Shown here one piece after another: positions 12,801 through 25,335 of a stretch of DNA of 64,000 nucleotides (positions are counted from its first letter, which is position 1; each line of letters starts with the position of its first letter). The notes under the pieces were generated by a model. The model was not told the origin of the DNA. It saw nothing but the letters and a program-made list of their open reading frames with translations, and did no database searches. Location of the stretch: the NCBI RefSeq assembly GCF_024298965.1, contig NZ_CP085193.1, positions 2,480,001-2,544,000 on the forward strand, read 5' to 3'. Position numbers and translations under genes: made by a program. The stretch comes from Streptomyces rapamycinicus NRRL 5491. GTDB taxonomy: Bacteria; Actinomycetota; Actinomycetes; Streptomycetales; Streptomycetaceae.

Positions 12801-15800
12801 GGTGCGGGTGGGTCTGGGTGGCCGGGACCGCATAGGCCACCAACCGCCGGTCACCCGGCCGGTCCTCCCGCACCACCACCGCCACCTGGCCCACCGAGGG
12901 ATGCGAGGCCACCACGCCCTCCACCTCACCCGGCTCGATACGGATCCCCCGCACCTTCACCTGCTCATCGGCGCGGCCCAGGTAGTCGAGCTGGCCGTCC
13001 TCGGTCCATCGCACCAGGTCACCGGTGCGGTAGACGCGGGTACCTGGCGGCCCGTAGGGATCGGCGACGAAGCGCTGCGCCGTCAGCCCGGCGCGGGCGA
13101 GATAGCCCCGGGCCAGCCCCGGGCCGGCGATGTACAGCTCACCCGCGACCCCCGGTGGGACCAGTTTCAGCTCGGCGTCCAGGACGTAGGCGGAGGTGTT
13201 CGGCAGGGGTGTGCCCGTGAGCGCCGGGCGGGTGAGCGTCTCCTGCCCGGCCGAATGCCACTCCAGGCAATAGACCGTGGCCTCGGTCGGACCGTAGACG
13301 TTAGCGATCCGCGCACCCGGTACGGCCTGCCTGACCTCGTTGAACACGCGCGCCGGCAGCCCTTCGCCGGCGAACACCACATCCTGCGCGGCAAGCCGGG
13401 CGCCGGAGCCGAGTACCTGCGCGACGACCGACGGCACCCCGCTGATCAATCCGCCGGACCAGCCGCCCCGTTCCACCAGCACCGGAAGGTTCTCGACCAG
13501 CTCCACCTGCCCACCGACCGTCAGCGGTGCGAACAGCTCGAAGACCGAGACGTCGAAGTTCAGCGAGGTCGACAGCAACACCGACGACAGCCGCTCGGGC
13601 CCGAAGCGCTCCCGGGCCCAGGCCATCAACCCGACCACGGAGGAGTGCTGCACCGCCACGCCCTTCGGCGTTCCGGTGGACCCTGATGTGTAGAGGACGT
13701 ACGCCAGGTTTCCGGCGGTGAGGGGCCCCGGCCGCTCCCCGTCTGCCACGGGCGTGGCGTCCTGCTCGGCACGGGCGCGCACCATGTCCGGGGAGTCGAG
13801 TACGCACACTGACGCTGGGGCGGGGTGTGAGGTCGGGGTCGGCGACGGCGACGGCGACGGCAGGAGTCGTACGGTGACGGAGTCGGCCAGGACCACGACC
13901 GGCCCGGCGTCGCCCAGCATGAAGGCGATCCGCTCGGCCGGGTACGCGGGATCGATCGGGAGATAGGCGCCGCCCGCTTTGAGTACGGCCAGCAGCGCGA
14001 CGACCGCCTCCGGGGTGCGGGGCAGGCACACGGCCACCACGCGCTCCGGCCCCACTCCCCGGGCAATCAGCACGCGGGCCAGCTTGTTCGCTCGCGCATC
14101 AAGCTCCGCGTAGGTCATGACATCGCCGTTGTAGGTCAGGGCCGGTGCGTGAGGGGTGTGGGCGGCTTGGGCGGCCAGGAGGGCGGGGAGGGTGGTGGTA
14201 CCGGGCGAGGGGTGGACGGTGGTGGGGTTGGCCTGGCGGAGGAGGGTGGCGCGCTCGGTGGGGGTGAGCAGGTCGATGTCGCTGACCGGCAGGTCGGGCT
14301 CGGTGAGGGCTGTCTCCAGCAGGCGGCGCCACCGCTGGGTGAGCGAATCGACCGTCCGCTCGGTGAAGATGTCGGAGTTGTACTCCACGGTGATGTCCAG
14401 CCCAGCGTGCGCGCCATCGTCCGCGTGACGCTCACCGACGCTGATCAGCAGATCCATCCGGGAAGTGCCCGCACCGACCTGCTCCACCTTCCCCTCCGCA
14501 CCCGGCAGATCAAACCCGGCATGCGCGGTGTTCTGCAAGGCCAGCATCACCTGGAACAACGGATGATGCGCCAACGTCCGCGCCGGATTCAACGCCTCCA
14601 CCAGATACTCAAACGGCACATCCTGATGCGCATACGCCTCCAGATCCACCACCCGCACCCGCCCCAACAACTCCCGAAACCCAGGACGACCCGACGTATC
14701 CACCCGCAACACCAACGAATTCACAAAAAGCCCGACCAGATCCTCCAACGCCTCATCCCCACGCCCAGCAATCACCGACCCCACCACCACATCCTCACCC
14801 GCACCCAGCCGCGTCAACACCGCCACAAGCCCCGCATGCAACGCCATAAACAACGTCGCACCCTCCGCACCCGCCACCCCAACCAACCCACCATGCAACC
14901 ACCCCGGCCACACAAACCCCACCGTCGCACCCCGATGACTCGCCACCACAGGACGCGGTCGGTCAGTGGGCAGGGGGAGTTGTTCGGGGATACCGGCCAG
15001 GTGGGTGCGCCAGTAGTCCAGTTGGTCGAACAGCACACTGCCCGGCGCATCAGCCGCACCGAGCACCTGGCGCTGCCAGAGCGTGTAGTCGGCGTACTGC
15101 ACCGTCATCGGCTCCCACCCCGGAGCCCGGCCCTCCCGCCGCGCGGCATACGCCCCGGCCACGTCCTGCCACAACGGCCCCAGCGACCACCCATCCGCCG
15201 CGATGTGATGCACGACCAATACCAATGTCCACGCCGGTTGTGGCTCGTCGGTGATGTCCTGCACCAGGACTGCCCGCAGCGGCAGTTCCTCCTCCAGATC
15301 GAAGGCGTGCCGTACCACCTCGGCCACCGCCCGCTCGGCCTCGGCCCTGTCGCCCACCGCGACCGTCTCCAGCCCCGGCCACCGCCGACCCGCCTCCTCC
15401 ACCGACAACACCCGCTGGCACACCACCCCATCCACCTCAGCGAACAGCGTCCGCAAACTCTCATGCCGACCCACCACATCCCGCAACGCCCACCCCAACG
15501 CCCCACCATCCACCTCACCCGACAACCGCACCACCAACGGAATGTTGTACGTCGCCGACCGACCCTCCAACCGATACAGAAACCACAACCGACTCTGCGC
15601 GAACGACACCGGCAACCGCTCCGGCCGCCGATCACATCGCACGAGCTCGGGCCGCTCCCGGCCCGCCCGACCTCCCGCATTCCTGGCCAGCTTGCGGGCC
15701 AACGCCGCCACTGTCGGCGCCTCGAACACCATCCCGACCGGTAGCTCGACCCCAAGTTCTGACCGCACCCGCGACACCAACCGCGTCGCCAACAACGAAT

Positions 15801-18800
15801 GCCCACCCAGATCGAAGAAACCCTCCTCGACCCCCACCCGCTCCACACCCAGCACCTCGGCGAACAAACGACACAGCAGTTCCTCGGCCCCATCCCTGGG
15901 CCCGGTGTACTCCAATCCACCACCACCCCGCGGAGCAGGCAACGCCCGCCGATCCAGCTTCCCGTTCGCCGTCACCGGCAGCCGGTCCAGCACCACCCAC
16001 GCCCCCGGCACCATGAACTCCGGCAACCGCCCCCGCACAAACTCCCGCACCACCCCCACATCACATGCGCCCCCAGCAGGGACCACGTACGCCACCAACC
16101 GCCGATCCCCGGGACGGTCCTCCCGCACCACCACCGCCACCTGACCCACCAACGGATGCACACCCACCGCACCCTCCACCTCACCCAACTCAATCCGAAA
16201 ACCACGCACCTTCACCTGATCATCCGCCCGGCCGACGAATTCCAGGGCCCCGTCCGACCGCCACCGCACCAGATCTCCGGTGCGATACATCCGCTCCCCC
16301 ACCCCACCGAACGGATCCGCCACAAACCGCTCCGCCGTCAACCCCGCACGCCCCACATACCCCCGCGCCAACCCCACACCCGCCACATACAACTCACCCA
16401 CCACACCCACCGGCACCAAACCCAACCCACCATCCACCACATACACCCGCGTATTGGCAATCGGCCCACCGATCGGGGGCACGTCCGGACCGGAGAGCTG
16501 CCCCGTGGCCGTGACGTACACCGTGGCCTCGGTGGGACCGTAGGCATTCACCATCCGCCGCCCGGCGGACCACCGTTGGACCAGTTCCCCCGGACATGCC
16601 TCAATCCCGATGATCAAGGTGCGGAGGTCGGGGAACGCGCCGTCGGGAATGCTGCCCAGCACGGTCGGCGACATGACGGCGTGGCTGATGCGTTGATCGC
16701 GCAGTACGACGGCCAAGTCCTCGCCCACGAGCCTCCGGGCGGACGGAACGATCAGCGTGGCCCCGGTGGCGACGGCCATGACCATCTCCATCATGGACAC
16801 ATCGAAACCGGGTGAGGCCAGTTGCAGGACCCGGCTCCCCTCGCCCACCTCGAATCGGTCGGCCTGCGTCAGGGCCAGGCTCGCGATTCCGGCATGCGGC
16901 ACGGCGACCCCCTTGGGGGTGCCGGTGGAGCCGGAGGTGTAGATGAGATAGGCCGGGTGCAGGGGATGCAGAGGGTGCACGCGGTCCGCGTCGGTGACAT
17001 CGGAGCCGGACAGGGCGGCGATCGTGTCAGCGGTGTACGGATCGCCGAGCGCCACCGTAGGAACGTCGTCGCACCCCAGATCGCCGAGGGTACGGCTGGT
17101 CACCACCACCGCGAGAGGGCGCGCGTCGCGCAGCATAAAGCTGATACGGGACGGCGGGTACGCCATGTCGATCGGCAGATAGGTGGCGCCCGATTTGAGG
17201 ATCGCCAGAACCGCGATGACCATGTCGAGCGAGCGGGGCACCGCCACGGCCACCACCGCTTCCGGCCCGGCTCCACGCCCGATCAAATACCGGGCCAGCC
17301 GATTCGCCCTTACATCGACTTCCTCGTAAGTGAGGCACTCATCTCCCCATTCCACGGCGGGCGTGTGGGGAGTGTGGACAGCTTGGGCGGTCAGCAGGGC
17401 GGGGAGAGTGGTGGCGGCGGGTGAGGGGTGGGCGGTGGTGGGATTGCCTTGACGGAGGAGTGCGGTGCGCTCGTCGGGTTCCAGTAGGTCGATGTCGTTG
17501 ACCGGCAGGTCGGGCTCGGTGAGGGCTGTCTCCAGCAGGCGGCGCCACCGCTGGATGACCGACTCAATCGTCCGCTCGGTGAAGATGTCAGTGTTGAACT
17601 CCACGGTGATGTCCAGCCCAGCGTGCGCGCCATCGTCCGCGTGACGCTCACCGACGCTGATCAGCAGATCCATCCGGGAAGTGCCCGCACCGACCTGCTC
17701 CACCTTCCCCTCCGCACCCGGCAGATCAAACCCGGCATGCGCGGTGTTCTGCAAGGCCAGCATCACCTGGAACAACGGATGATGCGCCAACGTCCGCGCC
17801 GGATTCAACGCCTCCACCAGATACTCAAACGGCACATCCTGATGCGCATACGCCTCCAGATCCACCACCCGCACCCGCCCCAACAACTCCCGAAACCCAG
17901 GACGACCCGACGTATCCACCCGCAACACCAACGAATTCACAAAAAACCCGACCAGATCCTCCAACGCCTCATCCCCACGCCCAGCAATCACCGACCCCAC
18001 CACCACATCCTCACCCGCACCCAGCCGCGTCAACACCGCCACAAGCCCCGCATGCAACGCCATAAACAACGTCGCACCCTCCGCACCCGCCACCCCAACC
18101 AACCCACCGTGCAACCACCCCGGCCACACAAACCCCACCGTCGCACCCCGATGACTCGCCACCACAGGACGCGACCGATCAGTAGGCAACGGAAGCTGCT
18201 CGGGAGCACCCTCCAACTTGCGGCGCCAATACTCCAGTTGGTCGGTCAGCACACTGCCCGGCACATCAGGAGAGCCCAGTACCTCCCGTTGCCAGAGCGT
18301 GTAGTCGGCGTACTGCACCGTCATCGGCTCCCACCCCGGAGCCCGGCCCTCCTCCCGCCGCGCGACATAAGCACCAACCACATCCCGCCACAACGGCCCC
18401 AGCGACCACCCATCCGCCGCGATGTGATGCACGACCAACACCAGCGTGCATCCAACCCCCGCCGAGGCAGACTCCCGCACCATCACCGCCCGCAGCGGCA
18501 CTTCCTCCCCCAGATCGAAGGCGTGCCGTACCACCTCGGCCACCGCCCGCTCGGCCTCGGCACGGTCACCCACCGCGACCGTCTCCAGCCCCGGCCACCG
18601 CCGACCCGCCTCCTCCACCGACAACACCCGCTGGCACACCACCCCATCCACCTCAGCGAACAGCGTCCGCAAACTCTCATGCCGACCCACCACATCCCAC
18701 AGCGCCCACCCCAGCGCCTCACCGTCCACCTCACCCGACAACCGCACCACCAACGGAATGTTGTACGTCGCCGACCGACCCTCCAACCGATACAGAAACC

Positions 18801-21800
18801 ACAACCGACCCTGGGCGAACGACACCGGCAACCGCTCCGGCCGCCGATCACACCGCACCAGCCCCGGCCGCTCCCGGCCCGCCCGACTCGCGCCCCTGGC
18901 CAGCCGACGAGCCAGCCCGGCCACCGTCGGCACCTCGAACACCGCCCTCACGGGCAGCTCCACACCCAACTCAGACCGCACCCGCGACACCAACCGCGTC
19001 GCCAACAACGAATGCCCACCCAGATCGAAGAAACCCTCCTCGACCCCCACCCGCTCCACACCCAACACCTCAGCAAACAAACGACACAACGCCCGCTCCA
19101 CCGCCGTACGCGGCCCACGACCCGAACCAGACCCCCCAACCTCCGGCACCGGCAACGCCCGCCGATCCAGCTTCCCGTTCGCCGTCACCGGCAACCGCTC
19201 CAACACCACCCACACACCCGGCACCATGAACTCCGGCAACCGCCCCCGCACAAACTCCCGCACCACGGACACATCACACCCAGCCCCACCCTCAGCAGGC
19301 ACCACATACGCCACCAACCGCCGATCCCCCGGACGATCCTCCCGCACCACCACCGCCACCTGACCCACCAACGGATGCACACCCACCGCACCCTCCACCT
19401 CACCCAACTCAATCCGAAAACCACGCACCTTCACCTGATCATCCACACGCCCCACAAACTCCAAAGACCCGTCCGACCGCCATCGCCCCAGGTCCCCGGT
19501 GCGGTACATCCGCGCTCCGGCCCCAGACCCAGACCCGGATCCAGACCCGGCGAAGGGGTTCGCCACGAACCGCCCGGCCGTCAGCCCGGGACGGCCCAGA
19601 TATCCCCTGGCCAGGCCCGCCCCGGCCAGATAGATCTCCCCCGCCACTCCGGTCGGCAGCGGCTGCAACCACGCGTCCAGGACATACACCTGGGCACCAA
19701 CGACCGGTACGCCAATGGTGGGCGCGCGACCGGCCGACGCATGGCGTTCGGCTTCCAGGACACCGGCCGTGGCCCACACCGTCGCCTCGGTGGGGCCGTA
19801 GGCGTTCACCATCCGCCGCCCGGACGCCCACCGCCCGACGAGTTCGGGGCCGCAGGCCTCGCCCCCGACCAACAGGGTCCGCAGCGAAGGGAGTTCGGTG
19901 GTTGACATTCCAGCCAGAACGGTCGGCGAGATCAACGCATGGGTGATCCCGTATCGGCGGATCACGCCAGCAAGCTCCTCGCCCGCCAGGACCCCCGACC
20001 GCTCCGGGATGACCAGCGCACCCCCTGAGGCCCATGCCATCAGGAATTCCATCACGGAGGCGTCGAAGCTCGGCGACGCCAACTGCAGGATTCGGGACGA
20101 CGGGTCCAGAGCGAACCGCTCCGCCTGGGCCGTTGCCAGCCCCGCGATGCCGGAGTGGGTGACCACCACGCCCTTGGGGCGCCCGGTCGAGCCCGATGTG
20201 TAGATCACGTAGGCCGCGGCGGTCAGGCGCACGGATGGCACCGATACCGCCGGGGAGGTGGTCGGCTGCCGGCGGATGTCGGACATCGTCTCCGGCGTGT
20301 CCGTCACCACGGTGGAGACGGCCGCACTCGGCAGTGAATCCACGAACGCGCTCCGCGTGACCACCGCGCTCACCGCGCTGTCGGCCAGGACGAAGGCGAT
20401 CCACTCCGCCGGATAGGCGGGGTCGACCGGCAGATACGCCGCGCCGGTCTTCAGCACGGCGAGTGCCCCGACCACCATGTCCACGGAACGGCCGAAGGCC
20501 AGCGCCACGCGCGACTCCGGCCCGATACCGCGCTGGGTGAGATGGTGGGCGAGTTGGTTGGCTCGGGCGTCGAGGTCCGCGTACGACAGGCGGAGCGCTC
20601 CGCACTCCACGGCGAGGGCGTCCGGGGACCTGCGCACCCGGTCCTCGAAGAGCGCACCGAACGACAGCCGTGGCAGATCCGGCCGCCCCGTGTCGTTCCA
20701 TGCCACCAGGGTCCGGTGTCGCTCGGTGGCGTCCAGTATGTCGACGCGGCCGATCGGCGCGTCCGGGCGCGCCACCACCTCGTCCAGTATCCGCAGAAAG
20801 CGGTGGGCGAGCCGTTCGGCGGTCTCCTGGTCGAAGAGGTCGACGGCGTACTCCAGCACCCCGTCGAGTCCGGTGTGGGTCCCACCGTGGCCCTGGCGTG
20901 CGTTGACCATGAAGGCCAGGTCGAACTTGGCGGTCCGCGCCTCCGGCCATTCCGGCGTGGCTGTGGTGCCCGGGAGGGCGAAGTCCTGATCCCACGCGGT
21001 CTGCAACGCCAAGGACACCTGGAACAGTGGGTGGCGGGCGAGCGTGCGCTCCGGGTTGAGCGCTTCGACCAGTTGCTCGAACGGCAGCTCCTGATGCGCG
21101 TAGGCCGCGAGGGCGGTGTCGCGGACCCGTTCGAGCAGCGTCCGGAAGGACGGGTCGCCGGAGGTGTCCGCACGCAGCACCAGCGTGTTGACGAAGAAGC
21201 CGACGACATCGTCCAGCGCCTCGTCGGGCCGTCCGGCGACGGGGCTGCCGATCGGAACGTCCGTACCCGCCCCCAGGCGGGTCAGCAGGGCGGCCACGGC
21301 CGCCTGGAGCACCATGAACACGCTCGCGTCGGTCTCACGGGCCAGAGCCGCCAGTGCGCCGTGCGTCTCGGGGCCGACCTCGAACGCGATCCAGCGCCCT
21401 TGGTGGCTGGCCACCGGGGGACGGGGCCGGTCAGTGGGCAGGGAAAGTTGTTCGGGGATATCGGCCAGCTTGGCGCGCCAGTAGTCCAGTTGGTCGGCCA
21501 GCACACTGCCCGGCGCATCAGCCGCACCGAGCACCTGGCGCTGCCACAGCGTGTAGTCCGCGTACTGCACCGCCATCGGCTCCCACCCCGGAGCCCGGCC
21601 CTCCCGCCGTGCCGCATACGCCCCGGCCACGTCCTGCCACAACGGCCCCAGCGACCACCCATCCGCCGCGATGTGATGCACGACCAACGCCAGCGTGCAT
21701 ACGGGCTCCGACGCGAACTCCCGCACCAGGACTGCCCGCAGCGGCAGCTCCTCCTCCAGATCGAAGGCGTGCCGTACCACCTCGGCCACCGCCCGCTCGG

Positions 21801-24800
21801 CCTCGGCCCTGTCGCCCACCGCGACCGTCTCCAGCCCCGGCCACCGCCGACCCGCCTCCTCCACCGACAACACCCGCTGGCACACCACCCCATCCACCTC
21901 AGCGAACAGCGTCCGCAAACTCTCATGCCGACCCACCACATCCCGCAACGCCCACCCCAACGCCCCACCATCCACCTCACCCGACAACCGCACCACCAAC
22001 GGAATGTTGTACGTCGCCGACCGACCCTCCAACCGATACAGAAACCACAACCGGCCCTGGGCGAACGACACCGGCAACCGCTCCGGCCGCCGATCACACC
22101 GCACCAGCCCCGGCCGCTCCCGGCCCGCCCGACTCGCGCCCCTGGCCAGCCGACGAGCCAGCCCGGCCACTGTCGGCGCCTCGAACACCGCCCCCACGGG
22201 CAGCTCCACACCCAACTCAGACCGCACCCGCGACACCAACCGCGTCGCCAACAACGAATGCCCACCCAGATCGAAGAAACCGTCCTCGATCCCCACCCGC
22301 TCCACACCCAGCACCTCGGCGAACAAACGACACAGCAGTTCCTCGGCCCCATCCCTGGGCCCGGTGTACTCCAATCCACCACCACCCCGCGGAGCAGGCA
22401 ACGCCCGCCGATCCAGCTTCCCGTTCGCCGTCACCGGCAGCCGGTCCAGCACCACCCACGCCCCCGGCACCATGAACTCCGGCAACCGCCCCCGCACAAA
22501 CTCCCGCACCACCCCCACATCGCACCCACCCTCAGCAGGGACCACGTACGCCACCAACCGCCGATCCCCCGGACGGTCCTCCCGCACCACCACCGCCACC
22601 TGACCCACCGACGGATGCACACCCACCGCACCCTCCACCTCACCCAACTCAATCCGAAAACCACGCACCTTCACCTGATCATCCGCCCGGCCGACGAACA
22701 CCAACCGGCCCTGCCCGTCCCACCGCACCAGGTCCCCGGTCCGGTACATCCGCTCCCCCACCCCACCGAACGGATCCGCCACAAACCGCTCCGCCGTCAA
22801 CCCCGCACGCCCCGCATACCCCCGCGCCAACCCCACACCCGCCACATACAACTCACCCACCACACCCACCGGCACCAAACCCAACCCACCATCCACCACA
22901 TACACCCGCGTGCTGTCCGTGCCACGGCCGATCGGTACCACCTCGGCGGACGTTCCGCCCCTCACCACCCGGTGGTAGGTGGCGATCATCGTGGTCTCGG
23001 TGGGGCCATAGGCGTTCACCACGGCGGTGTCCGGGCAGGCGTCGGTCACCCGCCGCACCGCCGCGAGGGAGGCGGCCTCGCCGCCCGTCCACACCTCCTG
23101 GACGTTCGCGAAGAAGTCGGGTGACTCATCGGCGAGGCTGTTGAACAGCGCTGTGGTCGCGAAGACGCCCGTGACGCCGTGCTCGGCGATCGCTTTGGCC
23201 ATGGAGGTGGTGTCGAGCGGGCCGTCGGGCATCAGAACGAGCCTGCCGCCACGGAGCAAGGGGACCCAGAGCTCGTAGGTGGACGCGTCGAAGGCGAAGG
23301 GCGAGTGCACCAGCACGCAGCCGTGTGCACTGGCATCGAACGCCTGGTCGCGGGCCAGCGCCACCAGGGCATGCTGCGTGATCACAACGCCCTTGGGGGT
23401 GCCGGTCGAGCCGGAGGTGTACATCACATACGCCGGATGTGATGGCCACAGCGCCGCCAGACGATCCGCGTCGGTCACCTCGCCATCTGGACGACTCGCC
23501 ACCTCACGAACGGTCTCCGGATCGTCCAGCACCACTACCGGAACACCCAACGACGGCAACCGCCCCGCCACCTCACCCGACGCCACCACCAGCACCGGCC
23601 CGGCATCCGCCACCATGAACCGCACCCGCTCCGCCGGATACCCGGGGTCCACCGGTACATACGCACCACCGGCCTTCAACACCGCCAGCAACACCACCAC
23701 CAAATCAACCGAACGCGGCATCACCACCGCCACCAACCGCTCCGGCCCCACCCCACACCCCACCAAAAACCGCGCCAACCGATCCGACCGCGACCCCAAC
23801 TCCTCATACGACAACGCCACCTCCCCGCACACCACCGCAACCGCCCCACCACACCCCAACGCCCCCGGCACCGTCCCCGACGACACCGTCCCAACCCCGC
23901 CGCTCCCCCACCCCAACAACTCCTCACGCTCCGCCACCGAAACCAACGCCACGCCACCCACACAACGCCCCGCATCCACCACCACCGCCTCCAACAAGGT
24001 GAGGAGGCGCCTCAGCACGCTCTCGACCGTGGCGCGGTCGAACACATCGGCGCGGTAGTCCAGTCGTAGACGCAGGCTCTCACCGGGGAAGACGACCAGG
24101 CTGAGCGGGTAGTGGGTGCCGTCGTGACCGCTGATGTCGGTCACCCGGAGGCCGGTTTCCGGTGGGCAGACGGCGTCCGGGTCCATGGGGTAGTTCTCCA
24201 CCACGACGAGCGAGTCGAAGAGTCGTGGGTGCCCGGCCAGTTGGCACACCTCGGTGAGGCCGGTGTACTGGCGGTCCAGGAGACGGACGTGCTCCTGCTG
24301 CACCCGGGCGAGGAGCGTGGCCAGGGTCTCGTCCTGGTCGAGCGTGATCCGCACCGGCACGGTGTTGATGAACAGTCCGACCATGCTCTCGACGCCCGGG
24401 AGATCCGGTGGCCTCCCGGCCGTGGTGATGCCGAAGACCACGTCGTCACGGCCGGTCAGACGGTGCAGCATGATGGCCCAGGCGCCCTGGATGACGGTGC
24501 CGAGGGTCAGCCCGTGGCCGCGTGCCCAGCCTTCCAGCCGCGTGGTGAGGTCGCCGGGGAGTTCCAGTGCGACCCGATCCCGCCGGGCCGGGCGTGCCGG
24601 GTTGGCGGCCGGGGCCGGGGCCAGCAGGGTGGGTTCCTGGAGTCCGGCCAGGGCCTGCCGCCACCCTTCCTCGGCGGCCCCCCGGTCCCGCGCCGCGAGC
24701 CAGGCGAGGTAGTCCCGGTAGGGGGTCACCGGCGGCAGGTGGCTGTCGTCGCCTTCGCGGGCGTAGAGCTCGAACAGTTCCTGGAGCAGGACGGGATAGG

Positions 24801-25335
24801 ACCAGCCGTCGAGCAGGATGTGGTGGTTGGTGAGCGCCAGCAGGTGGCGGTCGGTGCCGATACGGATCAGGGTGAAGCGGAGCAACGGGGGGTCGGTGGG
24901 GTCGAACCGATGGTTTCGCTCGTCGTCCAGGACACGCTCGCATGCGGCGTGGCGCTCGGCTTCGGTCTCGGCTTCAGCTTCGGTCTCGACTTCGACTTCG
25001 ACTTCGGCTTCGGTTTCGGTTTCGGTTTCGGTTTCGGTAAGGTCGATCTCCGCCCACGGCAGCTCGATCTCGCGGGGGATCACCTGGACGGGCTGGTCCA
25101 TCCCCTCGTACAGGAAGGCGGCGCGGAGGTTCTGGTGGCGGTCCAGAAGCGTTTCGGCCGCCGCCCGGAGCGCGGCCGGGCGCAGATGCCCGTCCAGCCG
25201 GAGCACGATCTGGACGGTGTACCCGTCGCTACCGCTCCCGGCATGGGCGGCATGTACGTCATGCACAGCGTGGAAGAGCAGCCCTTCCTGCAAGGGCGAC
25301 AGCGGCAAGACATCGAGCAGTCCTGACTGTGTCAT
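6835..25335 (-). CDS. Five-module NRPS with terminal thioesterase
   Basis: 6166 residues. The start is fixed by an ATGA overlap with the upstream gene and a GGAGGAAG ribosome site 5 bases before ATG. Modules by residue: M1 C 8-445, A 450-980, PCP (Ser about 1026); M2 C 1082-1530, A 1560-2060, PCP 2108; M3 C 2164, A 2645, PCP 3179; M4 C 3237, A 3715, PCP 4291, E 4358-4835 ([10 protein letters not shown]); M5 C 4853, A 5335, PCP 5878, TE 5923-6166 with GWSFGG nucleophile Ser6009. C1 and C5 have the PLQEGLLFH signature of domains that accept D residues, and each follows an E domain; C2-C4 have the L-type [10 protein letters not shown]. Pockets read by eye: M1 DAYFWGAMIK, M2 DAMLLGAVWK, M3 DVMVIGAVYK, M4 DVFSVAVVYK, M5 DILQLGVIWK. 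M5 is a typical glycine code; the rest I cannot assign. The TE should release or cyclise the peptide. Confidence 0.96.
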   Translation of the reverse strand: MTQSGLLDVLPLSPLQEGLLFHAVHDVHAAHAGSGSDGYTVQIVLRLDGHLRPAALRAAAETLLDRHQNLRAAFLYEGMDQPVQVIPREIELPWAEIDLTETETETETEAEVEVEVETEAEAETEAERHAACERVLDDERNHRFDPTDPPLLRFTLIRIGTDRHLLALTNHHILLDGWSYPVLLQELFELYAREGDDSHLPPVTPYRDYLAWLAARDRGAAEEGWRQALAGLQEPTLLAPAPAANPARPARRDRVALELPGDLTTRLEGWARGHGLTLGTVIQGAWAIMLHRLTGRDDVVFGITTAGRPPDLPGVESMVGLFINTVPVRITLDQDETLATLLARVQQEHVRLLDRQYTGLTEVCQLAGHPRLFDSLVVVENYPMDPDAVCPPETGLRVTDISGHDGTHYPLSLVVFPGESLRLRLDYRADVFDRATVESVLRRLLTLLEAVVVDAGRCVGGVALVSVAEREELLGWGSGGVGTVSSGTVPGALGCGGAVAVVCGEVALSYEELGSRSDRLARFLVGCGVGPERLVAVVMPRSVDLVVVLLAVLKAGGAYVPVDPGYPAERVRFMVADAGPVLVVASGEVAGRLPSLGVPVVVLDDPETVREVASRPDGEVTDADRLAALWPSHPAYVMYTSGSTGTPKGVVITQHALVALARDQAFDASAHGCVLVHSPFAFDASTYELWVPLLRGGRLVLMPDGPLDTTSMAKAIAEHGVTGVFATTALFNSLADESPDFFANVQEVWTGGEAASLAAVRRVTDACPDTAVVNAYGPTETTMIATYHRVVRGGTSAEVVPIGRGTDSTRVYVVDGGLGLVPVGVVGELYVAGVGLARGYAGRAGLTAERFVADPFGGVGERMYRTGDLVRWDGQGRLVFVGRADDQVKVRGFRIELGEVEGAVGVHPSVGQVAVVVREDRPGDRRLVAYVVPAEGGCDVGVVREFVRGRLPEFMVPGAWVVLDRLPVTANGKLDRRALPAPRGGGGLEYTGPRDGAEELLCRLFAEVLGVERVGIEDGFFDLGGHSLLATRLVSRVRSELGVELPVGAVFEAPTVAGLARRLARGASRAGRERPGLVRCDRRPERLPVSFAQGRLWFLYRLEGRSATYNIPLVVRLSGEVDGGALGWALRDVVGRHESLRTLFAEVDGVVCQRVLSVEEAGRRWPGLETVAVGDRAEAERAVAEVVRHAFDLEEELPLRAVLVREFASEPVCTLALVVHHIAADGWSLGPLWQDVAGAYAARREGRAPGWEPMAVQYADYTLWQRQVLGAADAPGSVLADQLDYWRAKLADIPEQLSLPTDRPRPPVASHQGRWIAFEVGPETHGALAALARETDASVFMVLQAAVAALLTRLGAGTDVPIGSPVAGRPDEALDDVVGFFVNTLVLRADTSGDPSFRTLLERVRDTALAAYAHQELPFEQLVEALNPERTLARHPLFQVSLALQTAWDQDFALPGTTATPEWPEARTAKFDLAFMVNARQGHGGTHTGLDGVLEYAVDLFDQETAERLAHRFLRILDEVVARPDAPIGRVDILDATERHRTLVAWNDTGRPDLPRLSFGALFEDRVRRSPDALAVECGALRLSYADLDARANQLAHHLTQRGIGPESRVALAFGRSVDMVVGALAVLKTGAAYLPVDPAYPAEWIAFVLADSAVSAVVTRSAFVDSLPSAAVSTVVTDTPETMSDIRRQPTTSPAVSVPSVRLTAAAYVIYTSGSTGRPKGVVVTHSGIAGLATAQAERFALDPSSRILQLASPSFDASVMEFLMAWASGGALVIPERSGVLAGEELAGVIRRYGITHALISPTVLAGMSTTELPSLRTLLVGGEACGPELVGRWASGRRMVNAYGPTEATVWATAGVLEAERHASAGRAPTIGVPVVGAQVYVLDAWLQPLPTGVAGEIYLAGAGLARGYLGRPGLTAGRFVANPFAGSGSGSGSGAGARMYRTGDLGRWRSDGSLEFVGRVDDQVKVRGFRIELGEVEGAVGVHPLVGQVAVVVREDRPGDRRLVAYVVPAEGGAGCDVSVVREFVRGRLPEFMVPGVWVVLERLPVTANGKLDRRALPVPEVGGSGSGRGPRTAVERALCRLFAEVLGVERVGVEEGFFDLGGHSLLATRLVSRVRSELGVELPVRAVFEVPTVAGLARRLARGASRAGRERPGLVRCDRRPERLPVSFAQGRLWFLYRLEGRSATYNIPLVVRLSGEVDGEALGWALWDVVGRHESLRTLFAEVDGVVCQRVLSVEEAGRRWPGLETVAVGDRAEAERAVAEVVRHAFDLGEEVPLRAVMVRESASAGVGCTLVLVVHHIAADGWSLGPLWRDVVGAYVARREEGRAPGWEPMTVQYADYTLWQREVLGSPDVPGSVLTDQLEYWRRKLEGAPEQLPLPTDRSRPVVASHRGATVGFVWPGWLHGGLVGVAGAEGATLFMALHAGLVAVLTRLGAGEDVVVGSVIAGRGDEALEDLVGFFVNSLVLRVDTSGRPGFRELLGRVRVVDLEAYAHQDVPFEYLVEALNPARTLAHHPLFQVMLALQNTAHAGFDLPGAEGKVEQVGAGTSRMDLLISVGERHADDGAHAGLDITVEFNTDIFTERTIESVIQRWRRLLETALTEPDLPVNDIDLLEPDERTALLRQGNPTTAHPSPAATTLPALLTAQAVHTPHTPAVEWGDECLTYEEVDVRANRLARYLIGRGAGPEAVVAVAVPRSLDMVIAVLAILKSGATYLPIDMAYPPSRISFMLRDARPLAVVVTSRTLGDLGCDDVPTVALGDPYTADTIAALSGSDVTDADRVHPLHPLHPAYLIYTSGSTGTPKGVAVPHAGIASLALTQADRFEVGEGSRVLQLASPGFDVSMMEMVMAVATGATLIVPSARRLVGEDLAVVLRDQRISHAVMSPTVLGSIPDGAFPDLRTLIIGIEACPGELVQRWSAGRRMVNAYGPTEATVYVTATGQLSGPDVPPIGGPIANTRVYVVDGGLGLVPVGVVGELYVAGVGLARGYVGRAGLTAERFVADPFGGVGERMYRTGDLVRWRSDGALEFVGRADDQVKVRGFRIELGEVEGAVGVHPLVGQVAVVVREDRPGDRRLVAYVVPAGGACDVGVVREFVRGRLPEFMVPGAWVVLDRLPVTANGKLDRRALPAPRGGGGLEYTGPRDGAEELLCRLFAEVLGVERVGVEEGFFDLGGHSLLATRLVSRVRSELGVELPVGMVFEAPTVAALARKLARNAGGRAGRERPELVRCDRRPERLPVSFAQSRLWFLYRLEGRSATYNIPLVVRLSGEVDGGALGWALRDVVGRHESLRTLFAEVDGVVCQRVLSVEEAGRRWPGLETVAVGDRAEAERAVAEVVRHAFDLEEELPLRAVLVQDITDEPQPAWTLVLVVHHIAADGWSLGPLWQDVAGAYAARREGRAPGWEPMTVQYADYTLWQRQVLGAADAPGSVLFDQLDYWRTHLAGIPEQLPLPTDRPRPVVASHRGATVGFVWPGWLHGGLVGVAGAEGATLFMALHAGLVAVLTRLGAGEDVVVGSVIAGRGDEALEDLVGLFVNSLVLRVDTSGRPGFRELLGRVRVVDLEAYAHQDVPFEYLVEALNPARTLAHHPLFQVMLALQNTAHAGFDLPGAEGKVEQVGAGTSRMDLLISVGERHADDGAHAGLDITVEYNSDIFTERTVDSLTQRWRRLLETALTEPDLPVSDIDLLTPTERATLLRQANPTTVHPSPGTTTLPALLAAQAAHTPHAPALTYNGDVMTYAELDARANKLARVLIARGVGPERVVAVCLPRTPEAVVALLAVLKAGGAYLPIDPAYPAERIAFMLGDAGPVVVLADSVTVRLLPSPSPSPTPTSHPAPASVCVLDSPDMVRARAEQDATPVADGERPGPLTAGNLAYVLYTSGSTGTPKGVAVQHSSVVGLMAWARERFGPERLSSVLLSTSLNFDVSVFELFAPLTVGGQVELVENLPVLVERGGWSGGLISGVPSVVAQVLGSGARLAAQDVVFAGEGLPARVFNEVRQAVPGARIANVYGPTEATVYCLEWHSAGQETLTRPALTGTPLPNTSAYVLDAELKLVPPGVAGELYIAGPGLARGYLARAGLTAQRFVADPYGPPGTRVYRTGDLVRWTEDGQLDYLGRADEQVKVRGIRIEPGEVEGVVASHPSVGQVAVVVREDRPGDRRLVAYAVPATQTHPHPHPHAPDAGPEDGGATSAGLDVAVPDVTELRAFVRERVPEYMVPAAFVVLDRLPVTANGKLDRGALPAPEFTSRASGRAPRTAVEKTLCGLFQQVLGVAVVDAEDSFFDLGGDSISSIQLVSRARSAGVVITARDVFLRKTVAGLASAAEVAEVAEATEAPEGAGTAAPVADTGVGEVATTPIMEWLRERGGPVGEFCQAMLVTVPAGAGSDRLSALLRAVTDHHDVLRLRVTDRDGGRWSLEVPPAGSVDAAARVRQVSGGADGHVGRRLLQEEFMAARGRLDPWSGVMWQAVYFDAGPDRPGLVLLVLHHLVVDGVSWRILLRDLRVAWDAVAADRPVALEPVGTSFRRWAALLTAESCDPAREAESPWWERTLTDVRPLADGDQFQSWREEVAAGPGTASLTLRLSAPDTEPLLGRVPAVFHAGVQDVLLAAFAVAVDAWRVRHGRAVAGEPVVVDVEGHGRSHQLATDVDLARTVGWFTTLYPVRLEAGMVTSEDVTGAGPGLGRVVKRVKEQLRAVPDQGLGYGLLRHLNPRTGPRLAALTTPDIGFNYLGRFTEADREAPWMPSAIDDGGVLSGAGDDAGMPPAHVLELNAVTVDTSRGPCLTATWSWAEGALTQREVDDLAHTWFRVLQAVTEHADRPGAGGLTPSDVKPAALTQDDIERVEAACAPAVLSDILPLTPLQEGLLFHALYDARATDDYVVQLGLDLDGPLDRHALRQAAEALLRRHPNLRAGFWHEGLERPVQVVPATVALPWQEIDLRQLDGDGQLSGDGQLSDDGQLPGDRQPSGDRQREELRAVAAAERDRRFEPTNPPLLRLTLIRLGDHRHHLLLTHHHLLLDGWSLPVVMRDLFQLYRNRGVAGELPPVTPYRDFLTWLAERDERDRSAAEAAWRQVLDGLEGPTLIAPAAGPSGASRPPEEVLTELSPEATSALTALARGRGWTVNTLVQGAWGILLGKVTGSDDVVFGATVSGRPPELPGVENMVGLFINTQPVRIRLNPAESLSALLTRAQEQASRLVEHQDLGLTDIHRLAGHPQLFDTLVLFENYPLDPEALRSPSDGLRVAAFEGHDATHYPLCLVATQQRSLRLRLDYRPDAFDRSTVASLARRLERLLAAMAADPDRPLADIDLLTAAERRQLAAPNTTEAALPPSTVADLLAARAARTPEAHALVTGGTVLTYAELHARANRLARVLIERGAGPERVVALSLPRSADMAVALLAVMKTGAAYLPLDPDQPAERARFMFHDAAPVTLVTTEAGAAKLSGAGASVPCLLLDAADTEAALRDRSDADIHDAERTAPPHPLNTAYLIYTSGSTGRPKGVAVTQRSLLNLLLGMADELGLVPEDRWLAITTISFDIAALELFGPLLAGATVVLATTDEVHDPARLSPLLTESGTTIMQATPTLWAALLEHHRADLTGVRILTGGEALPAALAHELRDRAAHVVNVYGPTETTIWSTLSRCSEDGTPTVGGPIANTRVYVVDGGLGLVPVGVVGELYVAGVGLARGYVGRAGLTAERFVADPFGGVGERMYRTGDLVRWRSDGVLEFVGRVDDQVKVRGFRIELGEVEGAAAVHPSVGQVAVVVREDRPGDRRLVAYVVPAEGGAGCDVSVVREFVRGRLPEFMVPGVWVVLERLPVTANGKLDRRALPVPEVGGSGSGRGPRTAVERALCRLFAEVLGVERVGVEEGFFDLGGHSLLATRLVSRVRSELGVELSIGAVFEAPTVAALASRLESGDGGKGLDVLLPLRPHGSRAPLFCVHPAGGISWPYSGLLRHIDADHPVYGLQARGLSGTETPHATVEEIAADYLRQIRTVRPHGPYHLLGWSFGGIVAHAIATRLQEEGEEVALLAVLDTYPLAAVPAEESLPEAGDRDIRGMFLDVLADGAYSLDEEILTALCHSHAQHERAAKEHRPRRYHGEMDLFIATEEPTDHRTAAWRTADSWAPYVEGDIRTHDVPSTHDHLMTQRALDHIGPVVARGLERP
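7681..8157 (-). repeat. Internal repeat R1, copy in module 5 (A end-PCP)
   Basis: About 477 bp, almost identical to 18991-19467 in module 2 of the same gene, with a few scattered mismatches. It encodes the A8-A10 region and the PCP. The + strand is C/A-rich, so the coding strand uses unusual G- and T-ending codons. Likely a gene-conversion tract. Confidence 0.85.
10415..10508 (-). repeat. 18-bp minisatellite in C domain of module 5
   Basis: It encodes about five imperfect copies of a six-residue unit (GDGQLS and variants) directly after the WQEIDL segment. This is the same surface position where the C domain of module 1 carries a different expansion (24956-25040). It is in frame and the domain motifs either side are intact. 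Confidence 0.8.
14283..14957 (-). repeat. Internal repeat R2, C-domain copy of module 4
   Basis: About 675 bp, nearly identical to 17499-18173 (C domain of module 3). The core of several hundred bases differs at only a few positions. The + strand is strongly C/A-skewed in the central part. Confidence 0.85.
15361..15594 (-). repeat. Internal repeat R3, copy 1 of 3 (C4)
   Basis: About 234 bp shared almost base for base with 18577-18810 (C3) and 21823-22056 (C2). It encodes the N-terminal half of the C domains, including the RSATYN segment. Confidence 0.85.
15983..16446 (-). repeat. Repeat R5, copy in module 3, shared with the upstream gene
   Basis: About 464 bp, nearly identical to 27181-27644 in the separate upstream NRPS gene. 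Sequence exchange has therefore occurred between genes as well as within one. The 5' part of the block also matches 22240-22524 in module 1. Confidence 0.85.
17499..18173 (-). repeat. Internal repeat R2, C-domain copy of module 3
   Basis: Partner of 14283-14957, offset 3216 bp, the length of one full module. Confidence 0.85.
18577..18810 (-). repeat. Internal repeat R3, copy 2 of 3 (C3)
   Basis: Partner of 15361-15594 and 21823-22056. Confidence 0.85.
18991..19467 (-). repeat. Internal repeat R1, copy in module 2 (A end-PCP)
   Basis: Partner of 7681-8157, 11310 bp away in the same gene. Confidence 0.85.
21823..22056 (-). repeat. Internal repeat R3, copy 3 of 3 (C2)
   Basis: Partner of 15361-15594 and 18577-18810. 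The match to C4 extends upstream to about 21519, with small indels. Confidence 0.85.
23385..24011 (-). repeat. Repeat R4, A-domain N-terminal copy in module 1
   Basis: About 627 bp, nearly identical to 28112-28738 in the upstream NRPS gene. It covers the C-A linker and the A-domain N-terminal lobe up to the YTSGSTG loop. The skew is intense from about 23500 onward. Confidence 0.85.
24956..25040 (-). repeat. Hexanucleotide microsatellite in C domain of module 1
   Basis: The + strand reads as a run of TTCGGT-type hexamers with C/A variants. It encodes an alternating Glu/Thr/Val/Ala acidic stretch inserted after WAEIDL in the first C domain. Copy number is expected to vary between strains; six-base units keep the frame. 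Confidence 0.85.

Noticed and set aside
14149..23124. Long + strand open frames rich in His, Pro and Arg inside the NRPS operon
   Set aside because: They are the reverse-strand shadow of skewed NRPS modules, repeat with module periodicity and carry no family motif.
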